A stretch of DNA of 64,000 nt from Massilia niastensis DSM 21313 (GTDB lineage Bacteria > Pseudomonadota > Gammaproteobacteria > Burkholderiales > Burkholderiaceae_D): assembly GCF_000382345.1 (NCBI RefSeq), contig NZ_KB908109.1, positions 1 to 64,000 of the forward strand, in the 5' to 3' direction. The position numbers were made by a program, and so were the translations under genes. Below the pieces are notes generated by a model that was given only the letters and a program-made list of their open reading frames with translations, searched no databases and had not been told where the DNA came from. Shown here one piece after another: positions 39,045 to 50,586 of this stretch (positions are counted from its first letter, which is position 1; each line of letters starts with the position of its first letter).

Positions 39045-39071
39045 TTGACAATCATTCTGGATTGCTATTAT
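39045..39071 (+). promoter_or_regulatory. candidate promoter of the IclR gene
   Basis: TTGACA and TATTAT are separated by 15 bp, slightly short of the optimum, about 110 bp upstream of the IclR-family start and just outside the divergent dgkA start. Confidence 0.4.
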
Positions 39072-39184
39072 GCCCCGCCGCGCGCCGATATGGTGGCCGG
39101 TCTTTGCGCGCGGTAAGCCTGGGGTTTGCATCCGCTTTTCACATCATGGTATAAAGGGGACAAATACTGCACTGCACCAACCAC

Positions 39185-39973
39185 ATGATGAAAATGGAAA
39201 CCCTCGAACCGGCCAAGACCTCGATCCAGGTGATCGAACGCATGATGGCGCTGCTCGACGCGCTGGCCAGCTATTCGGACCCTGTCAGCCTGAAGGAATT
39301 GTCGAAGGTGTCGGGCCTGCATCCGTCGACCGCGCACCGGATCCTGAACGACATGGTGGTCAGCCGCTTCGTCGACCGGGTCGAGCCGGGCACCTACCGC
39401 CTCGGCATGCGGCTGCTGGAACTGGGGAACGTGGTCAAGAGCCGGCTGTCGGTGCGCGAGGCGGCGCTCGATTCGATGCGCGCCCTGCACCGCAAGACCC
39501 AGCAGACGGTCAACCTGTCGGTGCGCCAGGGCGACGAGATCGTCTACATCGACCGCGCGTTCTCGGAGCGTTCGGGGATGCAGGTGGTGCGCGCGATCGG
39601 CGGCCGCGGCCCGCTGCACCTGACCTCGACCGGCAAGCTGTTCCTGTCGGTGGACGACGTCAAGGCGATCCGCGCCTACGCCACCCGCACCGGACTGGCG
39701 GGCCACACCAAGAATTCGATCACCGACCTGGCGCGCCTGGAGCGCGAACTGAGCCTGGTGCGCGCGCGCGGCTATGCGCGCGACAACGAGGAGCTGGAGC
39801 TGGGCGTGCGCTGCATGGCCGCCGGCATCCACGACGACAGCGGCAAGCTGGTGGCCGGCCTGTCGATCTCGGCGCCGGCCGACCGCTTGCAGGAAGACTG
39901 GCTGGAAGACCTGGTGCAGACGGCGGCGCGGATTTCGTCGACCCTGGGATACCGGCCCGCTCCGGCGGCCTGA
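39185..39973 (+). CDS. IclR family transcriptional regulator
   Basis: 262 aa. N-terminal winged helix (about 10-75) with VSLKELSKVSGLHPSTAHRILNDM and the FVDRVEPGTYRLG wing, then an IclR effector domain with GDEIVYIDRAF, ARGYARDNEELELGVRCMAAGI and the C-terminal QTAARISSTLGY. Several ATGs near the start (39185, 39188, 39194) are possible and no strong ribosome site selects one. Its regulon cannot be inferred; no catabolic operon adjoins it. Confidence 0.92.
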   Translation: MMKMETLEPAKTSIQVIERMMALLDALASYSDPVSLKELSKVSGLHPSTAHRILNDMVVSRFVDRVEPGTYRLGMRLLELGNVVKSRLSVREAALDSMRALHRKTQQTVNLSVRQGDEIVYIDRAFSERSGMQVVRAIGGRGPLHLTSTGKLFLSVDDVKAIRAYATRTGLAGHTKNSITDLARLERELSLVRARGYARDNEELELGVRCMAAGIHDDSGKLVAGLSISAPADRLQEDWLEDLVQTAARISSTLGYRPAPAA

Positions 39974-40022
39974 GCCTGGGCTACGCGGAATGCCGCGTTG
40001 AGCGCACTCCGCGGCAGGCCGG

Positions 40023-41171
40023 TCAGGGCACGGAAGTCTCGACCGACGCCGCCGCCGCGGTCACCGTCGGCACCGCCCTCGACGGCCCGCCCAAGGTCCC
40101 CGGCAGCGCTTCCAGCCAGCGCCGCATCCGCCCCGCATCCGCGGTCCGCGACATCTTCCCCTTCGAATCGAGGAACACCATGACCACGTTACGCCCGTGG
40201 ATCATGGCCTGCATCACCAGGCAGCGCCCCGCCTCGTTGATGAAGCCCGTCTTCTGGATACCGATATTCCAGTCCGGCATCGCGACCAGGTAATTCGTGT
40301 TCGCATAGCGCATCGGGCGCCCGCTGGCGCTGACGATCGAATTCGGCGTCGTCGAATATTCGCGCAGCAGCGGCACCTGGTGCGCGGCGACGACCAGCTT
40401 GGCGAGGTCGCGCGCGCTCGACACGTTGCGGCTCGACAGGCCGCTCGAGTCGACGTAATGGGTGTCTTTCATGCCCAGTTCGCGCGCCTTGGCGTTCATG
40501 GCGTCGACGAAGGCCCCGATGCCGCCCGGGTAGTTGCGGCCGAGCGCGGAGGCGGCGCGGTTTTCCGAGCTCATCAGGGCGATATGCAGCATCTCGCGGC
40601 GCGTCATGCGCGCCCCCACCGGCAGGCGCGAGCTGCTGTACTTGTGGCGGTCGACATCGGCGTCGGTGACGCTCAACACCTCTTCCAGGTCCTGGCCGGC
40701 CGCGGTCACCACCAGGCCGGTCATGAGCTTGGTGATCGAGGCGATCGGCAGGGCCACGTTGGCATTTTTCTCGAACAGGACTTCGGAGCTGTTCTGGTCG
40801 AGGACGAAGGCGACGTTCGAGCGCAGCGACAGCGGATCGGGCGTGCCGCTCAGGCCAGCCGCGTCGCCCAGGCTGCGCGAGTCGACGAAGACCGGCGGCG
40901 CGGCGCGGCGCACGGGCTGGTAGGTGACCACGCGCTTGCCGCGCACCATGGCGACACGGCGCACCATGCGCTGGCGGTTGTCGGCGGCGATGGCCTTGGC
41001 GGTGTCCTGGCGCTTCTTGGCCCGCACCGCTTTCCTGACCGGCTTGCGTTTCTGCTTTTTCTTGACGACCTGGGCCTTGTTGGCCCGTGCGCTTTCTCCC
41101 GCACCGGCGGCCTGTGCCGGCTCGAAGGAGAACAGCAAAGAAATAATGGCAGCCAAAGCAATTTTATACAT
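40023..41171 (-). CDS. pbpG: D-alanyl-D-alanine endopeptidase (PbpG/PBP7 type, S11)
   Basis: 382 aa. Signal peptide 1-21 (ending AQA), a very basic linker (about 33-60), and an S11 peptidase domain with catalytic SITK (SxxK), SSEN (SxN) and KTG in IQKTGFINEAG. It cuts cross-links in peptidoglycan in the periplasm. The Lys/Arg-rich linker is longer than in E. coli PBP7 (about 310 aa) and may bind the wall or nucleic acid-like polymers. Confidence 0.92.
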   Translation of the reverse strand: MYKIALAAIISLLFSFEPAQAAGAGESARANKAQVVKKKQKRKPVRKAVRAKKRQDTAKAIAADNRQRMVRRVAMVRGKRVVTYQPVRRAAPPVFVDSRSLGDAAGLSGTPDPLSLRSNVAFVLDQNSSEVLFEKNANVALPIASITKLMTGLVVTAAGQDLEEVLSVTDADVDRHKYSSSRLPVGARMTRREMLHIALMSSENRAASALGRNYPGGIGAFVDAMNAKARELGMKDTHYVDSSGLSSRNVSSARDLAKLVVAAHQVPLLREYSTTPNSIVSASGRPMRYANTNYLVAMPDWNIGIQKTGFINEAGRCLVMQAMIHGRNVVMVFLDSKGKMSRTADAGRMRRWLEALPGTLGGPSRAVPTVTAAAASVETSVP

Positions 41172-41320
41172 CTGGAAGCCCTTCGATGCTGATGAGATAC
41201 GGAATGAAGTTTACCTGAACAATGGGTAATCGCACGTTCAACTCGCATTCCGCATAGTAATAATCACAAAAGCAACACACAATTTCATCAAACTTCGTTT
41301 GATATCAACAGGATACCGCT

Positions 41321-42022
41321 TTATGCCTGCTCAAGGAAAGTGGTAAAACCTGTAATCGGCTCGCGTTCGGTCACCAGCGTATTTTCGACCCGATCCGGGT
41401 CGGCCCAGCCCAGCGCCATGCCGCAGACGACCATCTCGTTGGCGGGTAAACCCAGCTGGGCCGCGATGATCCGGTGGTACTGCGTGAAGGCCGCCTGCGG
41501 GCAGGTATCGAGGCCGCGGGCGCGCGCCGCCACCATGATATTTTGCAGGAACATGCCGTAGTCGAGCCAGGAGCCCTGCTCCATGACGCGGTCGATGGTG
41601 AAGATCAGGCCGACGGGGGCGTCGAAGAACGCGTAGTTGCGGGCGTGCTGGGCCGCCATTCCCTCCTTGTTCTCGCGCGTCAGCCCGAGCAGGCTGTACA
41701 GGTCCCAGCCGACCTTGCGGCGCCGGTCGATATACGGCGACACCCACTCGCGCGGGTAATAGGCGTATTCCTCGGTGTGGGCGCGCGCCTGGTCCGGGTC
41801 GGCATTGGTGGCGAGGATCGCATCGGACAGGGCATTCCGGGCCGGCCCCGTCAGGACATACACCCGCCACGGCTGGGTGTTGGTGCCGGACGGCGCGCGC
41901 GCCGCCACTTCGAGGATGCGCTCGATGTCTTCGCGCGCCACGTCCTTGTCGAGGAAGGCGCGGATCGAGCGGCGCGATTCGATGGCCGCGTCGACGGCTT
42001 CTTGCTGGGGGCTGGAAATCAT
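41321..42022 (-). CDS. nitroreductase family flavoprotein
   Basis: 233 aa. FMN-binding nitroreductase pattern: SRRSIRAFLDKDVAREDIERILEVAARAPSGTNTQPWR (about 18-55, two stretches), then YGMFLQNIMVAARARGLDTCPQAAF and VVCGMALGWAD. AGGAG lies 6 nt before the ATG at 42022. It reduces nitro compounds or quinones with NAD(P)H; the physiological substrate is unknown. It is 8 bp after the EamA transporter gene, so the two are co-transcribed. Confidence 0.92.
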   Translation of the reverse strand: MISSPQQEAVDAAIESRRSIRAFLDKDVAREDIERILEVAARAPSGTNTQPWRVYVLTGPARNALSDAILATNADPDQARAHTEEYAYYPREWVSPYIDRRRKVGWDLYSLLGLTRENKEGMAAQHARNYAFFDAPVGLIFTIDRVMEQGSWLDYGMFLQNIMVAARARGLDTCPQAAFTQYHRIIAAQLGLPANEMVVCGMALGWADPDRVENTLVTEREPITGFTTFLEQA

Positions 42023-42030
42023 GGAATCTC

Positions 42031-42924
42031 CTATTTCTTGACCACGAAGGCCACGCCCGTGACGGCGACGGCCATGCCGGCCAGTCCGAGCAGGTTGAAC
42101 GATTCGCCGAACAGCAGCCAGGCCATGATGGCCGTGGTCGGCGGGGTCAGGTACAGCAGGCTGGTGACTTCGGTGGCCTGGCTGCGGCCGATCAGCTTGA
42201 ACAGCAGGAAGATCGCGCCGATCGACAGCGCGAACACCGACCACAGCAAGGCGATCAGGAAGTCCTGGCTCCAGGTCACGCTCGAGACGAGCGGGTCGAG
42301 ATCCTCGAGCCAGATGGCGAGGGGCAGCAGCGCCGCCACCGTGGCGGCGAACTGGATCACGGTGCCGGTGCGCAGGTCGAAGCGCGGGCAGAAGCGCCGC
42401 TGGTACATGGTGCCGGCGGTGATGGAGAACAGCGCGAACACGCACAGGCCGATCGCCGCGGCCGACAGGTTGACCAGGGAGATTTTCGCGGCCACGACCA
42501 GGGCCACGCCGCCCAGGCCGAGCAGCAGTCCCAGCCACTGGCGCGGGCGCACCCGCTCGCCGATCAGGGGCGCGGCGGCGGCGGTCAGGATCGGCTGCAT
42601 GCCGACGATCAGCGCCGTCAGGCCGGCCGGCATGCCGAGCTTGATCGCGGCCCAGACGCCGCCGAGGTAGCCCGCCTGCAGCAGCAGGCCGGCGACCGCC
42701 ACATGCCTGATCTGGCCGTGCGGCCAGGGCGCGCGCCAGAGCAGCACGATCGGGACCATGACGGCCAGCACGCCGAGGCAGCGCAGGATCAGGAAGGTCA
42801 GCGGCGGCGCGTACGGCAGGCCGAGCTTGGCGACGATGAAACCTGTACTCCACAAGAAGACGAAGAACAGGGGAACGGGAGAGAGCCAGGCAGTGGCGGA
42901 GGAAGTGGTCGCGCGGGTTTGCAT
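42031..42924 (-). CDS. EamA/DMT family transporter
   Basis: 297 aa, ten helices in two EamA halves: PVPLFFVFLWSTGFIVAKLG at the start, GGVWAAIKLGMPAGLTALIVGMQPILTA, and SLLYLTPPTTAIMAWLLFGE in the second half. These are the canonical DMT exporter segments. It forms a two-gene unit with the nitroreductase. Substrate unknown. Confidence 0.9.
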   Translation of the reverse strand: MQTRATTSSATAWLSPVPLFFVFLWSTGFIVAKLGLPYAPPLTFLILRCLGVLAVMVPIVLLWRAPWPHGQIRHVAVAGLLLQAGYLGGVWAAIKLGMPAGLTALIVGMQPILTAAAAPLIGERVRPRQWLGLLLGLGGVALVVAAKISLVNLSAAAIGLCVFALFSITAGTMYQRRFCPRFDLRTGTVIQFAATVAALLPLAIWLEDLDPLVSSVTWSQDFLIALLWSVFALSIGAIFLLFKLIGRSQATEVTSLLYLTPPTTAIMAWLLFGESFNLLGLAGMAVAVTGVAFVVKK

Positions 42925-43238
42925 GATCCTGGCTGGAACACATTGAACAAGAACTCAAGCAGCTAGTCTAGCATGGCCACTGCTGACCATTTTTCCCGGT
43001 ACAAAAAACGGTTTTCCTTGTGCTGGATCAAGTGAAATTGCTTGCATTAAATGCATTCAAGAAATTTATGTATCCTGGATGGTGCAATGCACCAAAAAGG
43101 CTTGACTCGTTCAACGAACTGGTTGAAAATTGGTTCTGTTGCGGTGCACAAAAAAGAGTTTCGTCGAGTTTCACGAAGAACCTGCCCCTCAAAGAGCAAT
43201 ATTTCAACCCACGAAACGTAGTCCAATTGGAGAGCCAC
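42925..43238. other. intergenic region between the EamA transporter and phasin genes
   Basis: About 314 bp dividing divergent genes. It has no credible gene; an in-frame extension of the phasin frame from 43020 lacks coding character. It contains the palindromes at 43043 and 43080 and several more TGC/GCA motifs, likely the control region of the phasin gene. Confidence 0.5.
43043..43094. promoter_or_regulatory. two TGC-rich palindromes upstream of phasin, possible PhaR sites
   Basis: TGCATT-A-AATGCA (43043-43055) and TGGTGCA-A-TGCACCA (43080-43094) are perfect palindromes 24 bp apart. PhaR repressors of phasin genes bind TGC-rich sequences in other polymer-storing bacteria, so autoregulated storage control is a reasonable guess, not proven. 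Confidence 0.4.
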
Positions 43239-43823
43239 ATGTTTGCAATCCCTGAGCAATTTTCGAACGCCACCAAAGTCAGCCTGGAATCGCAGTTCAC
43301 GCTGCTGTCGTCCCTGACCAGCAAGACCTTCGAAGGCTTGGAGCGTCTGGTCGAACTGAACATCAACACTGCACGCAGCACGCTGGAAGATTCGTCGGCC
43401 GTGGCACGCCAGCTGCTGGGCGCCAAAGATCCCCAGGAGTTCTTCTCGGTCACCGCCTCGCAGGCACAGCCGGCCGCTGAAAAAGCGCTGGCGTACAGCC
43501 GCCAACTGGCATCGATCGCCACCGGCGCCGGCGCCGAGTTCTCGAAGGCCGCCGAAAGCCAGATCGTCGAAGCCAACCGCAAGGTGATCTCGCTGGTCGA
43601 CGAAGTGAGCAAGAACGCCCCTGCCGGTTCGGAGAGCTTTGTTGCCGCCGTCAAGACCGCGATCAGCAACGCCAACGCAGGCTACGAGCAGTTCAGCAAG
43701 ACCTCGAAGCAGGCGGTCGAAGCTGTCGAAGCGAACCTGAACGCTGCTGTGAACCAGTTTTCGCAAAATGCTCGCAAGGCTAGCAATGCCGCGACTGCTG
43801 CCACGACGGCTGCTGCGGCCTAA
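43239..43823 (+). CDS. phaP: phasin family protein
   Basis: 194 aa, no signal peptide. Begins MFAIPEQFSNATKVSLESQFTLL (over residues 1-23), with NINTARSTLEDSSAVARQLLGAKDPQEFF, then a long Ala/Gln/Glu-rich amphipathic helix region to an AAATTAAAA-type tail. GGAG lies 5-7 nt before the ATG at 43239. Phasins coat polyhydroxyalkanoate granules and control their number. A strong terminator follows 19 bp after the stop. Confidence 0.93.
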   Translation: MFAIPEQFSNATKVSLESQFTLLSSLTSKTFEGLERLVELNINTARSTLEDSSAVARQLLGAKDPQEFFSVTASQAQPAAEKALAYSRQLASIATGAGAEFSKAAESQIVEANRKVISLVDEVSKNAPAGSESFVAAVKTAISNANAGYEQFSKTSKQAVEAVEANLNAAVNQFSQNARKASNAATAATTAAAA

Positions 43824-43841
43824 GTTGGTCAGAGTCAAATG

Positions 43842-43875
43842 AAAAAGCCGGAACGCGAAAGCGTTCCGGCTTTTT
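43842..43875. terminator. bidirectional terminator after phasin
   Basis: AAAAAGCCGGAACGC / GCGTTCCGGCTTTTT with a GAAA loop, an intrinsic terminator for the phasin gene on the plus strand and also well placed for the converging liv operon on the minus strand. Confidence 0.93.
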
Positions 43876-43984
43876 GTTTTTGGTGCGCTGCAGGAGGTTG
43901 CGTCGTGTGATGCTGTGTGGTGCGGTGCAGGATGAACCGCTCCGCCTGCCCGCGACGCTTGCGCTCCTGCTCCGGCAGCCTTGC

Positions 43985-44706
<722 letters not shown>

Positions 44707-44707
<1 letters not shown>

Positions 44708-45477
44708 CAGTGAGCACCTCCCAGATAGGCTTCGATCACGGCCTGGTTCTTCTGGATCTCGGCCGGCAGTCCCTCGGCGATCTGCTTGCCGTATTCGAGC
44801 ACGGTGATGCGGTCGCACAGGCCCATCATCAGCTTGACGTCGTGCTCGATCAGCAGCACCGTCTTGCCCTGGGCCTTGATCTTCAGCAGCAGTTCGCGCA
44901 GCGCCAGCTTCTCGGTGGCGTTCATGCCGGCCGCCGGCTCGTCCAGCGCCAGCAGTTGCGGATCGGTCGCGAGCGCGCGCGCGATCTCCAGGCGGCGCTG
45001 GTCGCCGTAGGACAGGAACCTGGAAGTGCGGTGCGCGAACTGGCCGATGCCGACGAAGTCGAGCAGTTCCTGGGCGCGCGCCCGGATCGCCGCTTCTTCG
45101 TCGCGCGCCGCCTTGTGGCGGAAGATCGCGCCGAACACGCCCTGGCGGGTGCGCACGTGGCGGCCCACCATCACGTTTTCCAGCGCGCTCATCTCGCCGA
45201 ACAGGCGGATGTTCTGGAAGGTGCGGGCGATGCCCGCCTTCGCCACTTCATGCGGCGCCGACGGCGAATACGGCTTGCCGGCCAGTTCGAAAGTGCCGCT
45301 GTCGGGCTGGTACAGGCCCGTGATCACGTTGAAGAAGGTGGTCTTGCCGGCGCCGTTCGGGCCGATCAGGCCGTAGATCTGGCCCTGCATGATCTTGATG
45401 CCGACGTCGGTCAGGGCCTGCAGGCCGCCGAAACGCTTGTTGACGCCGGAGATGTTCAATAAAACCTGGTCGCTCAT
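44707..45477 (-). CDS. livG: branched-chain amino acid ABC transporter ATPase LivG
   Basis: 256 aa. Walker A GPNGAGKTT (about 40-48), ARTFQNIRLFGEMSALENVMVGRH (spread over 83-106), signature LSYGDQRRLE, Walker B LLALDEPAAGMN, and the C-terminal QAVIEAYLG tail. LivG type by the YGDQ signature. It lies 16 bp after livM. Confidence 0.95.
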
Positions 45478-45493
45478 CGTAGTCCTTTGTGCC

Positions 45494-46705
<1,212 letters not shown>

Positions 46706-46724
46706 GGAGTAGTCCTTTGTTCGG

Positions 46725-47654
46725 TCAGGCGCGGTCGGCCACGCGTTCGCCCATGATGCCGGATGGGCGCAGGGTCAGGACCAGGATCAGCACCACGAAG
46801 GCGAAGATGTCCTGGTAGTGGCTGCCGAGGAAGCCGCCGGTCAGGTCGCCGATATAGCCGGCGCCGAGCGCTTCGATGATGCCCAGCAGGATGCCGCCGA
46901 TCATGGCGCCGTAGATGTTGCCGATCCCGCCCAGCACCGCCGCGCAGAAGGCCTTCAAGCCCGGCAGCACGCCCATGGTGAAGGTGATCGTGGCGTAGTT
47001 GGCGCCCCACATCACCCCGGCCACGGCGGCCAGCGCGGCGCCGATGGCGAAGGTGGCGACGATCACGCGGTTCGAATCCACGCCCATCAGGCCGGCCACG
47101 CGCGGGTTCTCGGCCACGGCGCGCATCGCGCGTCCCATCCTGGTGCGTTCGACCAGCAGCACCAGGCCGGCCATCGCGACCAGCGCCAGCACCAGCAGCA
47201 GCACCTGGGTCTGCGAAATCAGGGCGCCGCCGATCGTGATCGGTTCGGACGACAGCAGTTGCGGGAAGGGGATCGGGCTGCGGCCCCAGATCATCATGGC
47301 GAAGGTCTGCAGCAGGATCGATACGCCGATCGCGGTGATCAGGGGCGCCAGGCGCGGCGCGTTGCGCAGGCGCCGGTAGGCGACCCGTTCGATGATGATG
47401 TTGACCAGCATGGTCACCGGGATCGCGCCGAGGATGGCGAAGGCCAGCTGCGCGTAGCCGGGCAGGCCCGGCGCATAGGCCTCGAGGAGCTTCAGGAGGC
47501 TCAAGCCGATCATGGCGCCGATCATCAGGACGTCGCCGTGGGCGAAGTTGATCAGGTTGAGCACCCCGTACACCATGGTGTAGCCGAGGGCGACGAGGGC
47601 GTACATACTGCCCAGCACCAACCCGTTGAGTATCTGTTGGACGAAAGTCTCCAT
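46725..47654 (-). CDS. livH: branched-chain amino acid ABC transporter permease LivH
   Basis: 309 aa, about eight helices. LivH markers: LVLGSMYALVALGYTMVYGVLNLINFAHGD over about 11-40, RTRMGRAMRAVAENPRVAGLMGVD and GGIGNIYGAMIGGILLGIIEA. First gene of livHMGF. No periplasmic binding-protein gene (livJ/livK type) adjoins the operon, so the binding protein must be encoded elsewhere. Confidence 0.95.
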   Translation of the reverse strand: METFVQQILNGLVLGSMYALVALGYTMVYGVLNLINFAHGDVLMIGAMIGLSLLKLLEAYAPGLPGYAQLAFAILGAIPVTMLVNIIIERVAYRRLRNAPRLAPLITAIGVSILLQTFAMMIWGRSPIPFPQLLSSEPITIGGALISQTQVLLLVLALVAMAGLVLLVERTRMGRAMRAVAENPRVAGLMGVDSNRVIVATFAIGAALAAVAGVMWGANYATITFTMGVLPGLKAFCAAVLGGIGNIYGAMIGGILLGIIEALGAGYIGDLTGGFLGSHYQDIFAFVVLILVLTLRPSGIMGERVADRA

Positions 47655-47683
47655 CGTTTTCGCTTGCCTCTTTCCGATCTAAC

Positions 47684-47722
47684 AAAAACGGCACTTCGGG
47701 TTGTCCCCGAAGTGCCGCTCAT
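47684..47722 (-). terminator. terminator between ispH and livH
   Basis: On the minus strand CGGCACTTCGGG pairs with CCCGAAGTGCCG over a short loop and is followed by TTTTTGTT. It would end fkpB-ispH transcription about 210 bp after ispH and lies only 30 bp before livH, so it could also attenuate livH. Confidence 0.85.
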
Positions 47723-47933
47723 GGCCTGACGTAATGTCACAAACGCCGCGCCGCCGGCGTCGTGTGCCGGCGTGCCCGTGCTACCGTGTTCCGCGGCCGT
47801 GCAAGCTGTTTCCTAGAAAACAGTTGCCACGACTATGTTTCCGAGCGCCATCATCATAGCTTGGCTTTTGGAAAACTAACAATGGAAAATGGTAACTGTG
47901 GCCAGGCGTTTTGTATAGATGGAAAAATAAAGT

Positions 47934-48881
47934 TCAGACAGCGTCGCTACGGACCCCATCCAGCCCTTTCGGCAGCGGGAAAGTGACGTGTTCCTCGACG
48001 CCCTCGAGCGCGCGCACGCTGGCCGCACCCAGTTCCTTCAGGCGGTCGATCACGGCCTGCACCAGCACTTCCGGGGCCGAGGCGCCGGCGGTGACGCCGA
48101 TGCGCTTCTTGCCGACGATCCAGCCTGGGTCGATCTTGCCGGCGTTGTCGACCATGTAGGCGGGCGTGCCCATCTTGTCGGCCACTTCGCGCAGGCGGTT
48201 CGAGTTCGAGCTGTTCGGGCTGCCGACCACGATCACCACCTCGACCTGGGGCGCCAGGAACTTGACCGCTTCCTGGCGGTTGGTGGTGGCGTAGCAGATG
48301 TCGCCCTTCTTCGGCTCGATGATGTTCGGGAAGCGTTTTTTCAGCGCGGCGATGATCTCGGCGGTGTCGTCGACCGACAGCGTGGTCTGCGACACGTAGG
48401 CCAGCAGGTCGGGATTGCGCACCTGCAGCCTGCCGACATCCTCGACGGTCTCGACCAGGTGCATGCCCTCTTCCGCCTGGCCCATGGTGCCTTCGACTTC
48501 CGGGTGGCCGTCGTGGCCGATCATGACGATCTCGGCGCCCTGCTTGCGCATCTTCGCCACCTCGACATGGACCTTGGTCACCAGCGGGCAGGTGGCGTCG
48601 AAGATCTTCAGGCCGCGCGCCTCGGCTTCGGCGCGCACCGCCTTCGAGACGCCGTGGGCCGAGAACACCAGGGTGTTGCCGGCCGGGACATCGTCGAGTT
48701 CCTCGATGAAGATGGCGCCCTTGTTGCGCAGGTCTTCCACCACGTAGGCGTTGTGCACGATTTCATGGCGCACGTAGATCGGCGCGCCGAACTGTTGCAG
48801 GGCGCGCTCGACGATCTCGATGGCACGGTCCACGCCGGCGCAGAAACCGCGCGGCTGGGCTAGCAGGATTTCATTTTCCAT
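47934..48881 (-). CDS. ispH: 4-hydroxy-3-methylbut-2-enyl diphosphate reductase
   Basis: 315 aa. Three Cys ligands of the [4Fe-4S] cluster: Cys14 in [11 protein letters not shown], the Cys of [11 protein letters not shown] (about 97) and the one of [14 protein letters not shown] (about 195). It makes isopentenyl and dimethylallyl diphosphate at the end of the MEP pathway. ATG at 48881 ([10 protein letters not shown]); the longer frame covers fkpB antisense-like sequence and is rejected. It follows fkpB by 20 bp. Confidence 0.97.
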   Translation of the reverse strand: MENEILLAQPRGFCAGVDRAIEIVERALQQFGAPIYVRHEIVHNAYVVEDLRNKGAIFIEELDDVPAGNTLVFSAHGVSKAVRAEAEARGLKIFDATCPLVTKVHVEVAKMRKQGAEIVMIGHDGHPEVEGTMGQAEEGMHLVETVEDVGRLQVRNPDLLAYVSQTTLSVDDTAEIIAALKKRFPNIIEPKKGDICYATTNRQEAVKFLAPQVEVVIVVGSPNSSNSNRLREVADKMGTPAYMVDNAGKIDPGWIVGKKRIGVTAGASAPEVLVQAVIDRLKELGAASVRALEGVEEHVTFPLPKGLDGVRSDAV

Positions 48882-48901
48882 GTCGTGTAAGAGTGACGGA
48901 T

Positions 48902-49354
48902 TTACAGAACCGAAATCAGTTTCACTTCGAATTGCAGCGCCTGGCCGGCCAGCGGGTGGTTGAAGTCGAACACGGCCGAGGTGTCGCGCATTTCCAGCAG
49001 CACGCCGGCGAAGCGGCCGCCCTTGGGCGCGTTGAACTCGACCACTTCGCCGACCGCGTAGTCGGTGCCCGGCACCGAGTTCTCGTCCAGGGTTGCCTTC
49101 GAGACAGCCTGGATCAGTTCGGGATTGCGCTCGCCGAAGGCTTCGGCGGCGCTCAGCTCGAAGGTCTGGTGCGTGCCTTCCGGCAGGCCCAGCAGGCGCT
49201 GTTCGAGGAAGGGAGCGAGCTGGCCCTGGCCCAGCAGCAGGGTGGCGGGCGTACCGTTGAACGTGGTGACGATATCGGAACCGCCGGCCACGGCCAGCCG
49301 GTAATGCAGGGTCAGGTAGGACGATTCGTTGACGACGGGGGAAGCGTTGGACAT
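48902..49354 (-). CDS. fkpB: FKBP-type peptidyl-prolyl isomerase (SlyD/FkpB type)
   Basis: 150 aa. FKBP pattern: [11 protein letters not shown], the [44 protein letters not shown] flap-inserted domain (about 38-82, shown in pieces), and [19 protein letters not shown]. Proline isomerase of the short FkpB/SlpA type, which lies next to ispH in many proteobacteria. The ATG at 49354 gives [11 protein letters not shown]. Confidence 0.94.
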   Translation of the reverse strand: MSNASPVVNESSYLTLHYRLAVAGGSDIVTTFNGTPATLLLGQGQLAPFLEQRLLGLPEGTHQTFELSAAEAFGERNPELIQAVSKATLDENSVPGTDYAVGEVVEFNAPKGGRFAGVLLEMRDTSAVFDFNHPLAGQALQFEVKLISVL

Positions 49355-49455
49355 GTTCGTTTGTGGTGGCAGGCATACCTGTTCAGGCAATCCGCTATTG
49401 TAAGCCAGGCGCGGGGCTTGCGCCTTGGAGCGCGTCTTTTTGGCGAGGATTACAC

Positions 49456-50127
49456 ATGGCAATTTGCGACTGGCCCGAGGAGGAGCGTCCACGCGAGCGG
49501 CTGCTGCGGGCGGGGGCGGCGGCGCTGTCGGACATCGAGCTGCTGGCGATTTTCCTGCGTGTCGGGGTGGCCGGCAAGAGCGCGGTGACCCTGGCCCAGG
49601 ACATGCTGGCGCATTTCGGCTCGCTGCACCGGCTATTGCATGCCGAGGCGGCCGAGTTCGGCCAGCTGCATGGGCTGGGGCCGGCCAAGTATGCGCAGCT
49701 CCAGGCGGCGATCGAGCTGGCGCGGCGCGCGGTGGCGGAACAGTTCCAGCGCGAGGCCTTGTGCTCGCCGGAATCGGTGCGGCGCTACCTGCGCAGCCAG
49801 TTCGCACTGCAGGCGCACGAGTCCTTCGTGGTGCTGTTCCTGGATGTGAAGAACCGGCTGATCCATTGCGACGAGATGTTCCGGGGGACGCTCACGCACA
49901 CGAGCGTGTACCCGCGCGAGGTGGTCAAGGCGGCGCTGCGGCGCAATGCGGCGGCGGTGATCCTGGCGCACAACCACCCGTCCGGCATGGCGGAGCCGAG
50001 CGAGGCGGATCTGCGCCTGACGGCGGCGCTGGCGCAGGCGCTGGCGCTGGTCGACATCCGGGTGCTCGACCATTTTGTCGTGGCGGGGAGCCAGGTGCAT
50101 TCGTTTGCGGAGCATGGACAGCTGTGA
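49456..50127 (+). CDS. radC: RadC family protein (JAB/MPN domain)
   Basis: 223 aa. N-terminal HhH region with [34 protein letters not shown] (about 8-42) and the JAB domain with the metal motif [21 protein letters not shown] (about 171-191; H-x-H...D). Historical links to DNA repair are weak; the function is uncertain. GAGG lies 9-11 nt before the ATG at 49456. It is divergent from fkpB. Confidence 0.94.
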   Translation: MAICDWPEEERPRERLLRAGAAALSDIELLAIFLRVGVAGKSAVTLAQDMLAHFGSLHRLLHAEAAEFGQLHGLGPAKYAQLQAAIELARRAVAEQFQREALCSPESVRRYLRSQFALQAHESFVVLFLDVKNRLIHCDEMFRGTLTHTSVYPREVVKAALRRNAAAVILAHNHPSGMAEPSEADLRLTAALAQALALVDIRVLDHFVVAGSQVHSFAEHGQL

Positions 50128-50266
50128 GAACGGCAGGCGCCGCCATTACCGCAAATTCCAGCGCGTAAACAAGCACTTAACAGCCACTTGGAAAGACCTT
50201 GTCGCACTCATCCTGAATTGTTAAATATCCAGACGAGCATAAGACACAATTGTTTTTCGCAAGTGA

Positions 50267-50296
50267 TTGATTCCGCTTCGTTTTTCGCGCTATACT
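50267..50296 (+). promoter_or_regulatory. rpmB-rpmG promoter
   Basis: TTGATT and TATACT are 18 bp apart, ending 40 bp before the rpmB start. Confidence 0.65.
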
Positions 50297-50336
50297 CTCG
50301 TTTTTCCAGTTCTGGAACATTATTAAGGAGTGCACT

Positions 50337-50573
50337 ATGGCACGTGTCTGCCAAGTTACGGGCAAGGGAGTGATGGTTGGTAACAACGTCTCCCACGCTA
50401 ACAACAAAACGAAACGCCGCTTCCTGCCGAACCTGCAGAACCGTCGCATCTTCGTGGAATCCGAAAACCGCTGGGTCTCCCTGCGTCTGTCGAACGCTGG
50501 TCTGCGCGTGATCGATAAGCTCGGCATCGACGCCGTGCTGGCCGACATGCGTGCCCGTGGCGAAAAAGTTTAA
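50337..50573 (+). CDS. rpmB: 50S ribosomal protein L28
   Basis: 78 aa. [32 protein letters not shown] (over residues 1-32) and [23 protein letters not shown] are fully typical. AAGGAG lies 6 nt before the ATG. The Cys at position 5 is one of the old zinc positions. It is followed 13 bp later by rpmG. Confidence 0.98.
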   Translation: MARVCQVTGKGVMVGNNVSHANNKTKRRFLPNLQNRRIFVESENRWVSLRLSNAGLRVIDKLGIDAVLADMRARGEKV

Positions 50574-50586
50574 TTAGGGAGCTATC

